Assembly (NCBI GenBank): GCA_023206055.1
Contig: CP065367.1
Coordinates: 992,001-1,056,000, forward strand
Direction: 5' to 3'
DNA: 64,000 nt
Origin: Vibrio cyclitrophicus
Lineage (GTDB): Bacteria > Pseudomonadota > Gammaproteobacteria > Enterobacterales > Vibrionaceae
Shown here: positions 26,713 through 34,512 of the stretch, one piece after another
Numbering within the stretch: the first letter of the stretch is position 1
Layout of the letters: each line of letters begins with the position of its first letter
The notes under the pieces: generated by a model
Told to the model about the DNA's origin: nothing
Database searches by the model: none
Seen by the model: the letters and a program-made list of their open reading frames with translations, nothing else
Program-made: the position numbers and the translations under genes

Positions 26713-26930
26713 AACGATTCCAATGTTTTGTTGTTTGTCCCAATGCTAACAAATGGTTGTAAATAGATAAACTGGCATGCATTAAACACTTGATACTAAG
26801 CTAATATCTTGAGATGTTTAAATCATTGTCTTGTATACATTAAGACAGCAATGCATTAACACTCTTCATACGTTCTATAATTTGAACACGGTTATCGCAT
26901 TGAACCTTCATTGAATAAAAAGGATTTATC

Positions 26931-27089
26931 ATGAACAAACTCGTCATTATCATTTTATGTGTACTGCTTCCGCCTGTTGGTGTGTTCTTCGCTCGTGGCG
27001 CAGGTAAAGATTTGCTGATTAACATCATCCTAACCTTCTTCTTCTGGGTACCAGGAATGATTCACGGACTCTGGGTAGCAACTCGCTAG
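26931..27089 (+). CDS. Pmp3/YqaE-type small membrane protein
   Basis: A 52-residue hydrophobic protein: MNKLVIIILCVLLPPVGVFF, a short charged loop (ARGAGKDLLIN), then a second membrane segment (IILTFFFWVPGMIHGLWV). This is the two-helix Pmp3 (UPF0057) pattern with P-P-x-G-V-F in helix one and F-x-W-x-P-G-x-I-H-x-x-W in helix two. The family affects membrane potential and salt stress in yeast; its bacterial role is uncertain. AAAAGGA lies 7 bases before the ATG. The gene is monocistronic, between the MOSC fusion and pyrC. Confidence 0.88.
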   Translation: MNKLVIIILCVLLPPVGVFFARGAGKDLLINIILTFFFWVPGMIHGLWVATR

Positions 27090-27204
27090 CCCGTCTTCGA
27101 AAATAAATACCGAATAAAATACGCAGAAAAACAAGCTCCTACCCCTGAAGAGTTAAAAATAGGATGAAATGAAAGTGCTTTTCCACTATCATCCTGTCGC
27201 CTAA

Positions 27205-27220
27205 ACGTAAGCGATTGCTT
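27205..27220 (+). promoter_or_regulatory. Candidate PurR operator upstream of pyrC
   Basis: ACGTAAGCGATTGCTT matches the PurR consensus ACGCAAACGTTTGCGT at 12 of 16 positions, including the central CG. It lies 62 bases before the pyrC start codon. PurR control of pyrC is established in E. coli; its use here is inferred. Confidence 0.5.
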
Positions 27221-27281
27221 TCACAGATTTCGCCGAGTTTAGGCTCCAACTACAAAACACTTCAAATGGTGGGAGCCTTCA

Positions 27282-28310
27282 ATGACACAACTTACGATTA
27301 CTCGTCCTGACGACTGGCACGTTCATCTACGCGATGGCGACGTATTAAAAGATACAGTGCGCGATATCAGCCGCTACAATGGTCGAGCGTTAATCATGCC
27401 AAACACCATCCCACCGGTAACCGATACCGAAATGGCCCTTGCTTACCGTGAACGCATCATGGCAGAGCAACCAAGCGAACAATTCCAGCCTCTAATGGCA
27501 CTTTACCTAACTGATAACACAACACCTGATGAGATTCGCAAAGCGAAAGAGTCTGGTGCAGTAGTGGCAGCAAAGCTTTACCCAGCAGGCGCGACCACAA
27601 ACTCAGATTCTGGTGTAACGTCAGCACAAAAGATCTACCACGTATTAGAAGCCATGCAAGAAGTGGGTATGTTGCTATTAGTTCACGGTGAAGTAACCAC
27701 TCACGATGTTGATATCTTCGACCGTGAGAAGCAGTTCTTAGACACTGTGCTAGCGCCGATTGTGAACGACTTCCCTAACCTGAAGATTGTTCTTGAGCAC
27801 ATCACAACCGCTGATGCAGCAAACTTCGTTAAGAACGCGAATGAAAACGTAGCGGCAACCATCACCGCGCACCACCTACTTTACAACCGTAACCACATGT
27901 TGGTTGGCGGCATTAAGCCACACTTCTACTGCCTTCCGATCTTGAAGCGCAACACTCACCAATTAGCGCTTATCGAAGCTGCGACAAGCGGCAGCAAGAA
28001 GTTCTTCTTGGGCACAGACTCTGCGCCACACGCTAAAGGTGCTAAAGAGTCAGCATGTGGTTGTGCAGGTTCTTACACAGCACACGCTGCGGTTGAACTG
28101 TACGCTGAAGTGTTCGATTTAGAAGGCAAGATTGAGAACCTAGAAGCATTCGCGAGCCACAATGGTCCGGACTTCTACGGTATGCCACGCAACACGGACA
28201 CAATCACGCTCGTTAAAGAAGAGTGGAATGTTGCTGAAACAATGCCTTTCGGTTCAGACATTGTTGTGCCAATCCGTGGCGGCGAGACGATTGCTTGGTC
28301 AGTAAAATAA
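27282..28310 (+). CDS. pyrC: Dihydroorotase (class II)
   Basis: A 342-residue zinc amidohydrolase that closes carbamoyl-aspartate to dihydroorotate in pyrimidine synthesis. Metal ligands are visible: H13-x-H15 (DDWHVHLRDG), the carboxylated lysine K98 in AAKLYPAGATTNSD, histidines in LVHGEV and LEHITT, and the aspartate in FLGTDSAPH. Length and order match the E. coli type (about 348). It is a single gene with a candidate PurR site upstream and its own terminator. Confidence 0.96.
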   Translation: MTQLTITRPDDWHVHLRDGDVLKDTVRDISRYNGRALIMPNTIPPVTDTEMALAYRERIMAEQPSEQFQPLMALYLTDNTTPDEIRKAKESGAVVAAKLYPAGATTNSDSGVTSAQKIYHVLEAMQEVGMLLLVHGEVTTHDVDIFDREKQFLDTVLAPIVNDFPNLKIVLEHITTADAANFVKNANENVAATITAHHLLYNRNHMLVGGIKPHFYCLPILKRNTHQLALIEAATSGSKKFFLGTDSAPHAKGAKESACGCAGSYTAHAAVELYAEVFDLEGKIENLEAFASHNGPDFYGMPRNTDTITLVKEEWNVAETMPFGSDIVVPIRGGETIAWSVK

Positions 28311-28345
28311 GCGCTTGGGCTGTTAAATAAACACCCTCCATTTAG

Positions 28346-28385
28346 CGAAGAGGGTCGCCATAATAATTATGGTGACCCTTTTTTG
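28346..28385 (+). terminator. Terminator after pyrC
   Basis: A 12-bp stem (GGGTCGCCATAA / TTATGGTGACCC, one wobble) followed by TTTTTT, about 40 bases after the stop. Confidence 0.88.
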
Positions 28386-28427
28386 TTTCGAGCAAAAACG
28401 GTCTCATTCAAAGAAGTAATTTAACGA

Positions 28428-29333
28428 TTACTTACCACGAACTTTTCCAATCGCAGTCCAAATCACGACGACGATCAATCCAGCTAAGACACCAATAACA
28501 CCATTCAGTAGAGTTGGAACAACCGCTGTCGCTATCGTATATCCACGAAAATCCATAATAATCGGCTCAATTAAGTGATGAATCGCAGGAACGTTGTGTA
28601 CCACAATACCGCCGCCAACCAAGAACATCGCAGCCGTGCCGACAACCGCAAGCATTTTCATTAGCTTAGGTGCAAATGCGACTAGCCCATTACCCAACCT
28701 GGCCTTAATGGCACTCCCATTCGATGTGCGTTGGAGATAGAAACCTAAATCGTCTAGCTTCACGATCCCTGCCACTAAGCCATAAACACCAATCGTCATC
28801 ACAACCGCTATCAAACTCACCACAAGAATCTGAGTCACGATACTTGTACCCGTTACGGTACCCAGCGCAATTACAATGATTTCCGCAGATAAGATAAAGT
28901 CAGTCCGAATCGCACCTGCTACCTTTCTCTTCTCATACTCTTCAACAGATTCGCCCGAGCTGCTTTCCTCACCTTCCTCTTCGTGTTGATGAGCGTGAGG
29001 AAAAAGCTTTTCTAAAATTTTCTCTGCCCCTTCAAAACAAAGAAACAGGCCACCAATCACCAGTAGTGGCATGATCAACCAAGGAATAAATGCACTGATC
29101 AATAGTGCTGCCGGAACCAAAATCAGCTTGTTTTTAAATGAGCCTTTTGCGACCGCCCATACCACTGGGATTTCTCTTTCAGCAGAAACACCTGATACCT
29201 GCTGGGCGTTAAGGGCTAAATCGTCACCCAATACGCCTGCGGTTTTTTTAGCGGCCACCTTAGACATCAGTGCGACATCATCCAACACGGTTGCAATGTC
29301 ATCTAGCAGTGTTAGTAAACTTGCTCCAGCCAT
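28428..29333 (-). CDS. YedI-type DUF808 inner-membrane protein
   Basis: A 301-residue membrane protein beginning MAGASLLTLLDDIATVLDDVALMSKVAAKKTAGVLGDDLALNAQQVSG, the hallmark start of the DUF808/YedI family. It has about six membrane segments and a charged, histidine-containing loop (HAHQHEEEGEESSSGE, about 116-131). Function is unknown. AAGAGA precedes the ATG. It converges on pyrC and is divergent from the M14-type gene. Confidence 0.85.
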   Translation of the reverse strand: MAGASLLTLLDDIATVLDDVALMSKVAAKKTAGVLGDDLALNAQQVSGVSAEREIPVVWAVAKGSFKNKLILVPAALLISAFIPWLIMPLLVIGGLFLCFEGAEKILEKLFPHAHQHEEEGEESSSGESVEEYEKRKVAGAIRTDFILSAEIIVIALGTVTGTSIVTQILVVSLIAVVMTIGVYGLVAGIVKLDDLGFYLQRTSNGSAIKARLGNGLVAFAPKLMKMLAVVGTAAMFLVGGGIVVHNVPAIHHLIEPIIMDFRGYTIATAVVPTLLNGVIGVLAGLIVVVIWTAIGKVRGK

Positions 29334-29508
29334 TTTGTTGTCTCTTTATAAAGAATTGAACCATCGATAAAATGTAACACCATCAATTCACTCATCAAAG
29401 TTATGAGTCTGTAAAAAATAAAGTCACAAGTTGTGTTTTCTATTGCTGTCTCTGTTAGACAGGAATAATCTGTCTTAATCTTTCACGAACATAAAAGAAA
29501 AAGTATAG

Positions 29509-30435
29509 ATGAAAAGTGAATCTACCTACCCGATTGGTAAGCCAGGGCAAAAATGGCAACAAGCAGAACGTGAAGCATGGTTAGCTCAACGAACGGTTAA
29601 GCGTGAATACCAGCAAGAAGTTGTACCAAAGATTAAAGCACTTGCAGACCGCTTTGACATCGAGCAATACGGTGTACTGAGCTACGACGAAGCTCGCTTC
29701 CCACTATTCGCTATCAAGAGCAAAAACTGGGACGCATCAAAGCCAACGATTCTCGTGACAGGTGGTGTTCACGGTTACGAAACCAGTGGTGTGCATGGCG
29801 CGATCAAATTCGCTGCGACTCAAGCAGAAAAATACACGGCGCACTTCAACATTGTTGTCGCACCTTGTGTGAGCCCTTGGGGCTACGAAGTAATCAACCG
29901 TTGGAACCCAAATGCTGTCGATCCAAACCGCTCTTTCTACGACGGTACGCCAGCAGAAGAATCAGCAAACCTACGTGCATTAGTCGCTTCTTTACCAGAA
30001 GTGTTGGTTCACGTTGACCTACACGAAACGACGGATTCTGATGAAACAGAATTCCGACCAGCACTCGCAGCCCGTGATGGTATTGAGTACATCGAAGGTA
30101 TGATCCCTGACGGTTTCTACACTGTTGGCGATACTGAAAACCCACAACCTGAATTCCAAGCAGCTGTAATTAAGTCAGTAGAGCAAGTAACGCACATTGC
30201 GCCTGCGGATGACGAAGGCAAGATCATTGGTTCAGACGTCACTCAACACGGCGTGATCAACTACCCAATGAAGAAGCTTGGCTTATGTGGCGGCGTGACT
30301 GACTGTAAGTACGGTACAACCACAGAGGTTTACCCAGACAGCGACAAAGTAACAGACGAAGAGTGTAATGATGCTCAAGTTGCTGCGGTCGTCGGTGCTT
30401 TGGATTACGTTATTCAGCACGAACTGAACGCGTAG
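29509..30435 (+). CDS. M14-family zinc carboxypeptidase / succinylglutamate-desuccinylase-like hydrolase
   Basis: A 308-residue soluble protein with the zinc motif H-x-x-E in VTGGVHGYETSGVHGA (about 82-97) and a further DPNRSF (about 141-146) and HVDLHETTDSDE (about 166-177). These resemble the M14 carboxypeptidase/aspartoacylase fold, with a third zinc histidine and catalytic residues. There is no signal peptide, so it is cytoplasmic. The substrate (peptide or N-acyl amino acid) cannot be told from the motifs. It is followed by a strong terminator. Confidence 0.75.
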   Translation: MKSESTYPIGKPGQKWQQAEREAWLAQRTVKREYQQEVVPKIKALADRFDIEQYGVLSYDEARFPLFAIKSKNWDASKPTILVTGGVHGYETSGVHGAIKFAATQAEKYTAHFNIVVAPCVSPWGYEVINRWNPNAVDPNRSFYDGTPAEESANLRALVASLPEVLVHVDLHETTDSDETEFRPALAARDGIEYIEGMIPDGFYTVGDTENPQPEFQAAVIKSVEQVTHIAPADDEGKIIGSDVTQHGVINYPMKKLGLCGGVTDCKYGTTTEVYPDSDKVTDEECNDAQVAAVVGALDYVIQHELNA

Positions 30436-30523
30436 GCGAATACCAGCTAATAACTGGTACCTAGAAGTTAGTAGTTTGAACCTAGTAGCTAATACTTAAA
30501 ATCTAGTGGCTAGAACTGAGAAC

Positions 30524-30563
30524 TAAAAGAGCCACAAGTGATTCACTTGTGGCTCTTTTTTAT
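30524..30563 (+). terminator. Terminator after the M14-type gene
   Basis: AAAAGAGCCACAAGTG-ATT-CACTTGTGGCTCTTTT is a perfect 16-bp stem with a 3-base loop and a T run. Confidence 0.9.
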
Positions 30564-30587
30564 CTTGTCTCTAATTTCTTCTTGGGC

Positions 30588-30622
30588 ATAAAAAAACTCT
30601 CTTGCACCAAGTACAAGAGAGC
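30588..30622 (-). terminator. Terminator of the BCCT transporter gene
   Basis: On the minus strand CTCTCTTG / CAAGAGAG with a 9-base loop is followed by TTTTTTT. It lies 57 bases past the transporter stop. Confidence 0.85.
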
Positions 30623-30678
30623 TTTGAATCATGCTGAGTAAAGTAAATCCCTATCTAGCGACTTACTTTATTCACGAT

Positions 30679-32286
30679 TTATTTAGTGGTTTGAGTTACG
30701 GTTTCTTGCCCTTTACCGACTTCTGTCAATAGGCCTTTCAACAAGCTCACACAACCAATCAGAAGAATGATCGTAAACGGCAGTGCTGCAATAATCGTAA
30801 TAGATTGCAGAGCTTGGATTGATTGAGTACCACCAATCCACAACATCACCATTGCGATAGCACCCGAGATAACCGCCCAAACCACTTTCTGTTTCACTGG
30901 TACTTCAAGTTTACCACCCGCCGTCATGCCATCGATAACGATAGAACCAGAATCTAGCGTTGTAACGAAGAACACGATGATCAGCGCTACTGCGATAACA
31001 GACAGGATGCTACCAAACGGGTAAGCATCTAGCATGTAGAACAAGCTTAGAGATACGTCTGTAATGCCTTGGTCGAGGCCAAGTTGCCCAACATGATTGA
31101 TCACTTGCTCGATAGCCACCCCACCAAAGATAGACATCCAAGCCGACGTTACCAGTGTTGGGATAATCAATACGCAAAGCAGGAATTCACGAACCGTACG
31201 ACCCTTAGAAATACGCGCTACGAACATACCGAAAAATGGTGCATACGCAACCCACCATGCCCAGTAGAACACAGTCCAGCCATGCAGCCATGTTGTGTCT
31301 TCACGACCAGAGCTTTGGCTCAATGCAATGATGTTTTTCGCATACCCCGTCACAGCAGTAGCGACAGAATCAAGCACAGTTGTGAAGTTCAGAACAGCGA
31401 TCAGACCAAGGAATACAAACGCAATAACCATGTTCAGGTTACTTAGGAATTTAACACCACCATCCATCCCACGTAGAACAGAGATGATCGCTAAACCCAT
31501 GATCAGAACAATGATAGATTGCTGGAGGAAGATATTGTTATCCAAACCAAACACGTGGCTGATACCACTTGCTGCCTGTGTACCACCTAAGCCTAGTGAG
31601 GTCGCAAGACCAAACAGAGTAACCAGTACCGTTAGTACATCGATCACATCACCAGTTTTGCCCCATACTCGCTCCCCCAAAATTGGGTAGAACACAGAAC
31701 GCATTGATAGCGGTAAGCCTTTGTTGTAAACAAAATACGCAAGACAAAGTGCCGTCATGCCATAGATAGCCCAAGCATGGAATCCCCAGTGGAATACGGT
31801 CGCACCGAGTGCCAGTTCACGACCAGCTGCAGTGAAAGGTTCTGCATCGAGCGGCGTTCCGAACCAGTTCGAGAAGAACGCGGTTGGCTCTGCAACACCC
31901 CAGAAAATAAGTCCAATACCCATACCGGCTGCGAATAACATCGCAATCCAAGATGACATGGAATAGTCCGCAGTCGCGTCTTCGCCACCTAAGCGAACTT
32001 TACCTAGAGGTGAGAATGCAAGAATAACGGCAAAAACTAACATGATGTTGGCTCCCCACATAAAGAGGAAGTCAAACTTTGATAAAACAGCACCCTTGAT
32101 AGAATCAATCGCAGCTTTGGCATCTGCAGGAGGAAGAGCAAGAAGAGTGATGATGAAGAGAAGAGATAAGCCTACTGAGGCTACGAAGACGGTGTTATGG
32201 ACATCCATGCCCCATTTACTGACGTTATCTTGACCGACTTGATAATCAGTAGAATCGATACTGTATTTTTTTGATTTAAAACTCAT
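30679..32286 (-). CDS. BCCT-family betaine/carnitine/choline-type transporter
   Basis: A 535-residue protein with twelve membrane segments. The substrate region contains WGFHAWAIYG (about 166-175) and FYWAWWVAYAPFFGMF (about 343-358), matching the tryptophan box of BCCT transporters such as BetP, and the GMGIGLIFWGVAEP stretch near 120-133. It should import a quaternary ammonium compound with sodium or protons, useful as an osmolyte. Taurine-related substrates are conceivable because the taurine island starts next door, but nothing in the sequence shows this. The terminal domains are short, so osmosensing is less certain. Confidence 0.88.
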   Translation of the reverse strand: MSFKSKKYSIDSTDYQVGQDNVSKWGMDVHNTVFVASVGLSLLFIITLLALPPADAKAAIDSIKGAVLSKFDFLFMWGANIMLVFAVILAFSPLGKVRLGGEDATADYSMSSWIAMLFAAGMGIGLIFWGVAEPTAFFSNWFGTPLDAEPFTAAGRELALGATVFHWGFHAWAIYGMTALCLAYFVYNKGLPLSMRSVFYPILGERVWGKTGDVIDVLTVLVTLFGLATSLGLGGTQAASGISHVFGLDNNIFLQQSIIVLIMGLAIISVLRGMDGGVKFLSNLNMVIAFVFLGLIAVLNFTTVLDSVATAVTGYAKNIIALSQSSGREDTTWLHGWTVFYWAWWVAYAPFFGMFVARISKGRTVREFLLCVLIIPTLVTSAWMSIFGGVAIEQVINHVGQLGLDQGITDVSLSLFYMLDAYPFGSILSVIAVALIIVFFVTTLDSGSIVIDGMTAGGKLEVPVKQKVVWAVISGAIAMVMLWIGGTQSIQALQSITIIAALPFTIILLIGCVSLLKGLLTEVGKGQETVTQTTK

Positions 32287-32658
32287 AAATTATGATGTTC
32301 GCATATCCGAATCAACGAATATAAGGACGCTCTCCATATCCAACTACTACTTGATTGGCTCGCCATTTCACAAAAATAAAACGTGATAAAAACCACCGAG
32401 CAAGGTGATAAATGGACTTACTAGCTCAATCCCAGGACGAGCATAATAGCACAGCACGAAGCATTTTGACTGAGTTTTCGCTCAATAGTCACCCAAACCA
32501 CCGTCAATCATGATAGTTGAGGCAATAAAAGCAGAATAAAATAAACAAATAAAAACCTTTAAATACAGCGTATTAAATTAAAATAACGCACCGTAAAATA
32601 TCATTCAAAGTTTCTACAGATAATTTTAATAACCACCCAATTTACTTATAGCTCTAAT
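32287..32658. other. Intergenic region upstream of the BCCT gene
   Basis: About 370 bases with no ORF having a ribosome site. It should hold the transporter's promoter (minus strand). The 32500-32655 part is very AT-rich. I see no clear operator. Confidence 0.4.
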
Positions 32659-32686
32659 AAAAAAGCCCCGCTATAGGGGCGGGGAA
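32659..32686 (-). terminator. Terminator of the malate-synthase-like gene
   Basis: On the minus strand CCCCGC / GCGGGG with a 7-base loop is followed by a T run. It lies 87 bases after the stop codon. Confidence 0.8.
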
Positions 32687-32772
32687 AGTTACCAAAGGTA
32701 AAAGAGAAATCAGTGTTCAAATGTCAGTGCTGCGTCTCGCAGATCAGCACTGCACATTTCAAAGACAGTACG

Positions 32773-33345
32773 CTAGATTGCGAAGCAAAAACCGAGGTTA
32801 TAGTCTTCACCATTTTTCGCCGTGAACTCTTTGTCTTCACTTGATGCATTCGGGCGGCCACTTTCATCGCCTTTTACTAAGCTCACCCAGTGACGGATGC
32901 CAGAAGAACGGCTCGCCTCAGTTTGACCAAACGTGGTGCACGTCTCTAATTGGATATCTTGAATATCAACCAACTCCAGGCGGCCAGTGCCTTTACGAGC
33001 ACCGATTGTCACTTCAACGTGCGTACCGCTTTCATCACGGAATAGGATTGCTGAAGGCTTAGATTTATCACCTGTGTAAGCCACAAAGTGTTTGGCGCGT
33101 TTCAGTCCAGTATGTTCGCCATTCTTGAAGTAAACCTGAACGTGTCGGTAATCGATCTCGTAGCTCACTACGTCTTCATGTGAACCCGTCTCTAGAGGAA
33201 ATAGAGTATCAAGCAACTGTTTCGCCATTTTTTGTTTTTCGAGTTGCTTGTCTGCTTTCACCATTTCGACGGCAAAGACAGCTTCAGCAATAAATGTTGA
33301 ATGGTTTCTGTGAAGTTCTGTTTTGTCTAGTGTCAGCATATTCAT
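32773..33345 (-). CDS. Stand-alone malate synthase G-like domain protein (non-catalytic)
   Basis: A 190-residue soluble protein that aligns by eye with one region of malate synthase G, including the full-length copy at 50618-52804. Its 86-113 (HFVAYTGDKSKPSAILF...) matches GlcB 221-248 (QFIGYQGDASAPSSILL...). Its IQDIQLETCTTF matches IKDVLVESALTTI, RHWVSLVKGD matches YRNWLGLMKGD, and the C-terminal FTAKNGEDYNLGFCFAI matches GlcB about 325-343. The catalytic barrel is absent, and the MDCEDSV stretch is replaced by GQTEASRS, so no malate synthase activity is expected. GAGGG precedes the ATG and it has its own terminator, so it is a gene and not debris. Role unknown. Confidence 0.7.
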   Translation of the reverse strand: MNMLTLDKTELHRNHSTFIAEAVFAVEMVKADKQLEKQKMAKQLLDTLFPLETGSHEDVVSYEIDYRHVQVYFKNGEHTGLKRAKHFVAYTGDKSKPSAILFRDESGTHVEVTIGARKGTGRLELVDIQDIQLETCTTFGQTEASRSSGIRHWVSLVKGDESGRPNASSEDKEFTAKNGEDYNLGFCFAI

Positions 33346-33458
33346 AGTCTATCCCTCGTACGGCTTTAATTTCATTTAGGTCAAACATCCCAATAGACCC
33401 TTTTCAAAATTGTTCTTTACTGTGTGGTTTCCATGTTTTTCATACTACTGTTATTTTT

Positions 33459-33470
33459 GAAACAATTTCA
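33459..33470. promoter_or_regulatory. IclR-like palindrome upstream of the malate-synthase-like gene
   Basis: TGAAACAATTTCA (T at 33458) is a perfect 5-bp inverted repeat around CAA, similar in form to IclR-family operators (TGGAAAT-N-ATTTCCA). It lies about 113 bases upstream of the start codon. A related AATTGTTC stands at 33408-33415. Binding is not shown. Confidence 0.35.
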
Positions 33471-33580
33471 CAACAAAAATTACACAGTGTGAATTTTACT
33501 AAATTGCTTTTTTACACAAACCGACATTTCGAGCCCCCAGCCCTTTATTTAACTGGGTTGAGGGGTCCGTAGAAACGCGT

Positions 33581-34501
33581 TTACGTGTTGTTTGAATTTG
33601 TGTAATAACCCACCCCAACCAACTTATTGTCGATAACTCGATAGTAAGTGTGCTTAGTTTCCACTTTGCTCGACAACGGATTTAACCATCGATAGGTGTA
33701 AACGCCACGGCCATTTTTTTTGGCTAGATTTAACATCTCAGTGAGAATCGGTTTATCGTCAGGACTTAGAATTTCTTTGTGTGAACGCCCAACAAGCTCA
33801 GGAGACACGCCATGCGCGAGCAGTTTTCCAGAGCTCATATCCATCACAAACACATACAAGTCCCCTTCTACAAAACTGCCTTCGGTATCATTAAATTCAG
33901 TAATGCTGTCTTGCTCAGACTCTACTATTGCGGTCATGGCTCTCGCCAATAATCGCTTAGCTTCTGCAGCACTGGAACGTTCTGGGTAATACCCCACCGC
34001 CACGATCACATCGCCGACACGCTCGAAGAAAGTGGTTTTCGGCTCACCCATGCGATCGGTCGGATTCGTCCAGTGGTACTTCACCTGACCAAAACCCTTG
34101 CGTACCGCTTTAGTGATCATTTCACGGAAAAAAGGATTGCCGTAAACGTCTTGGGTATCCAACACACTGTCACCCACCAGCACCATAGAAGATCCGCCAC
34201 TGGCAAGGAATTGGCCATCAATACCAAGAACAAACACATAGAGCTCACCATCTATATATTCGGCATCACTCATGAAGTCTTTTACGCTGTCGTCACCTTC
34301 TTTTTGAACGTGTACCACCGCTTTCGCCAACAAGGTTTTGGCTCTTCTTTCAGCGTCACTGACCACATGTGGCTCAGAAATATCGAGCACATTGACTGGC
34401 TTAATCTCTTTCTCGACTTCTGAATGCTCAGCACGCAATCCAATGCCGCTGACCACAGCAAACAAGGCGCAGCCAATAAGGATTATTCTGGATAGATTCA
34501 T
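33581..34501 (-). CDS. Periplasmic tandem Cache-domain protein
   Basis: A 306-residue exported protein with an N-terminal signal or anchor (about 5-24) and two similar single-Cache (sCache_2) domains, about 38-165 and 180-303. Each ends alike: KTTFFERVGDVIVAVGYYPE and KHTYYRVIDNKLVGVGYYTN, with Y-x-W-x-N-P before. No signalling domain follows, unlike chemoreceptors. It begins 11 bases after the TRAP large-permease gene and so belongs to that operon. It may bind the same substrate or a related signal. TAGGAG precedes the ATG at 34501; a longer reading from 34540 overlaps the upstream gene. Confidence 0.75.
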   Translation of the reverse strand: MNLSRIILIGCALFAVVSGIGLRAEHSEVEKEIKPVNVLDISEPHVVSDAERRAKTLLAKAVVHVQKEGDDSVKDFMSDAEYIDGELYVFVLGIDGQFLASGGSSMVLVGDSVLDTQDVYGNPFFREMITKAVRKGFGQVKYHWTNPTDRMGEPKTTFFERVGDVIVAVGYYPERSSAAEAKRLLARAMTAIVESEQDSITEFNDTEGSFVEGDLYVFVMDMSSGKLLAHGVSPELVGRSHKEILSPDDKPILTEMLNLAKKNGRGVYTYRWLNPLSSKVETKHTYYRVIDNKLVGVGYYTNSNNT

Positions 34502-34512
34502 CGTTGTGTCTC

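Noticed and set aside
32773..33345. Broken pseudogene of malate synthase
   Set aside because: The frame is intact with a GAGGG ribosome site, a natural C-terminus and its own terminator. The sequence differs widely from glcB, which is against a recent truncated copy.
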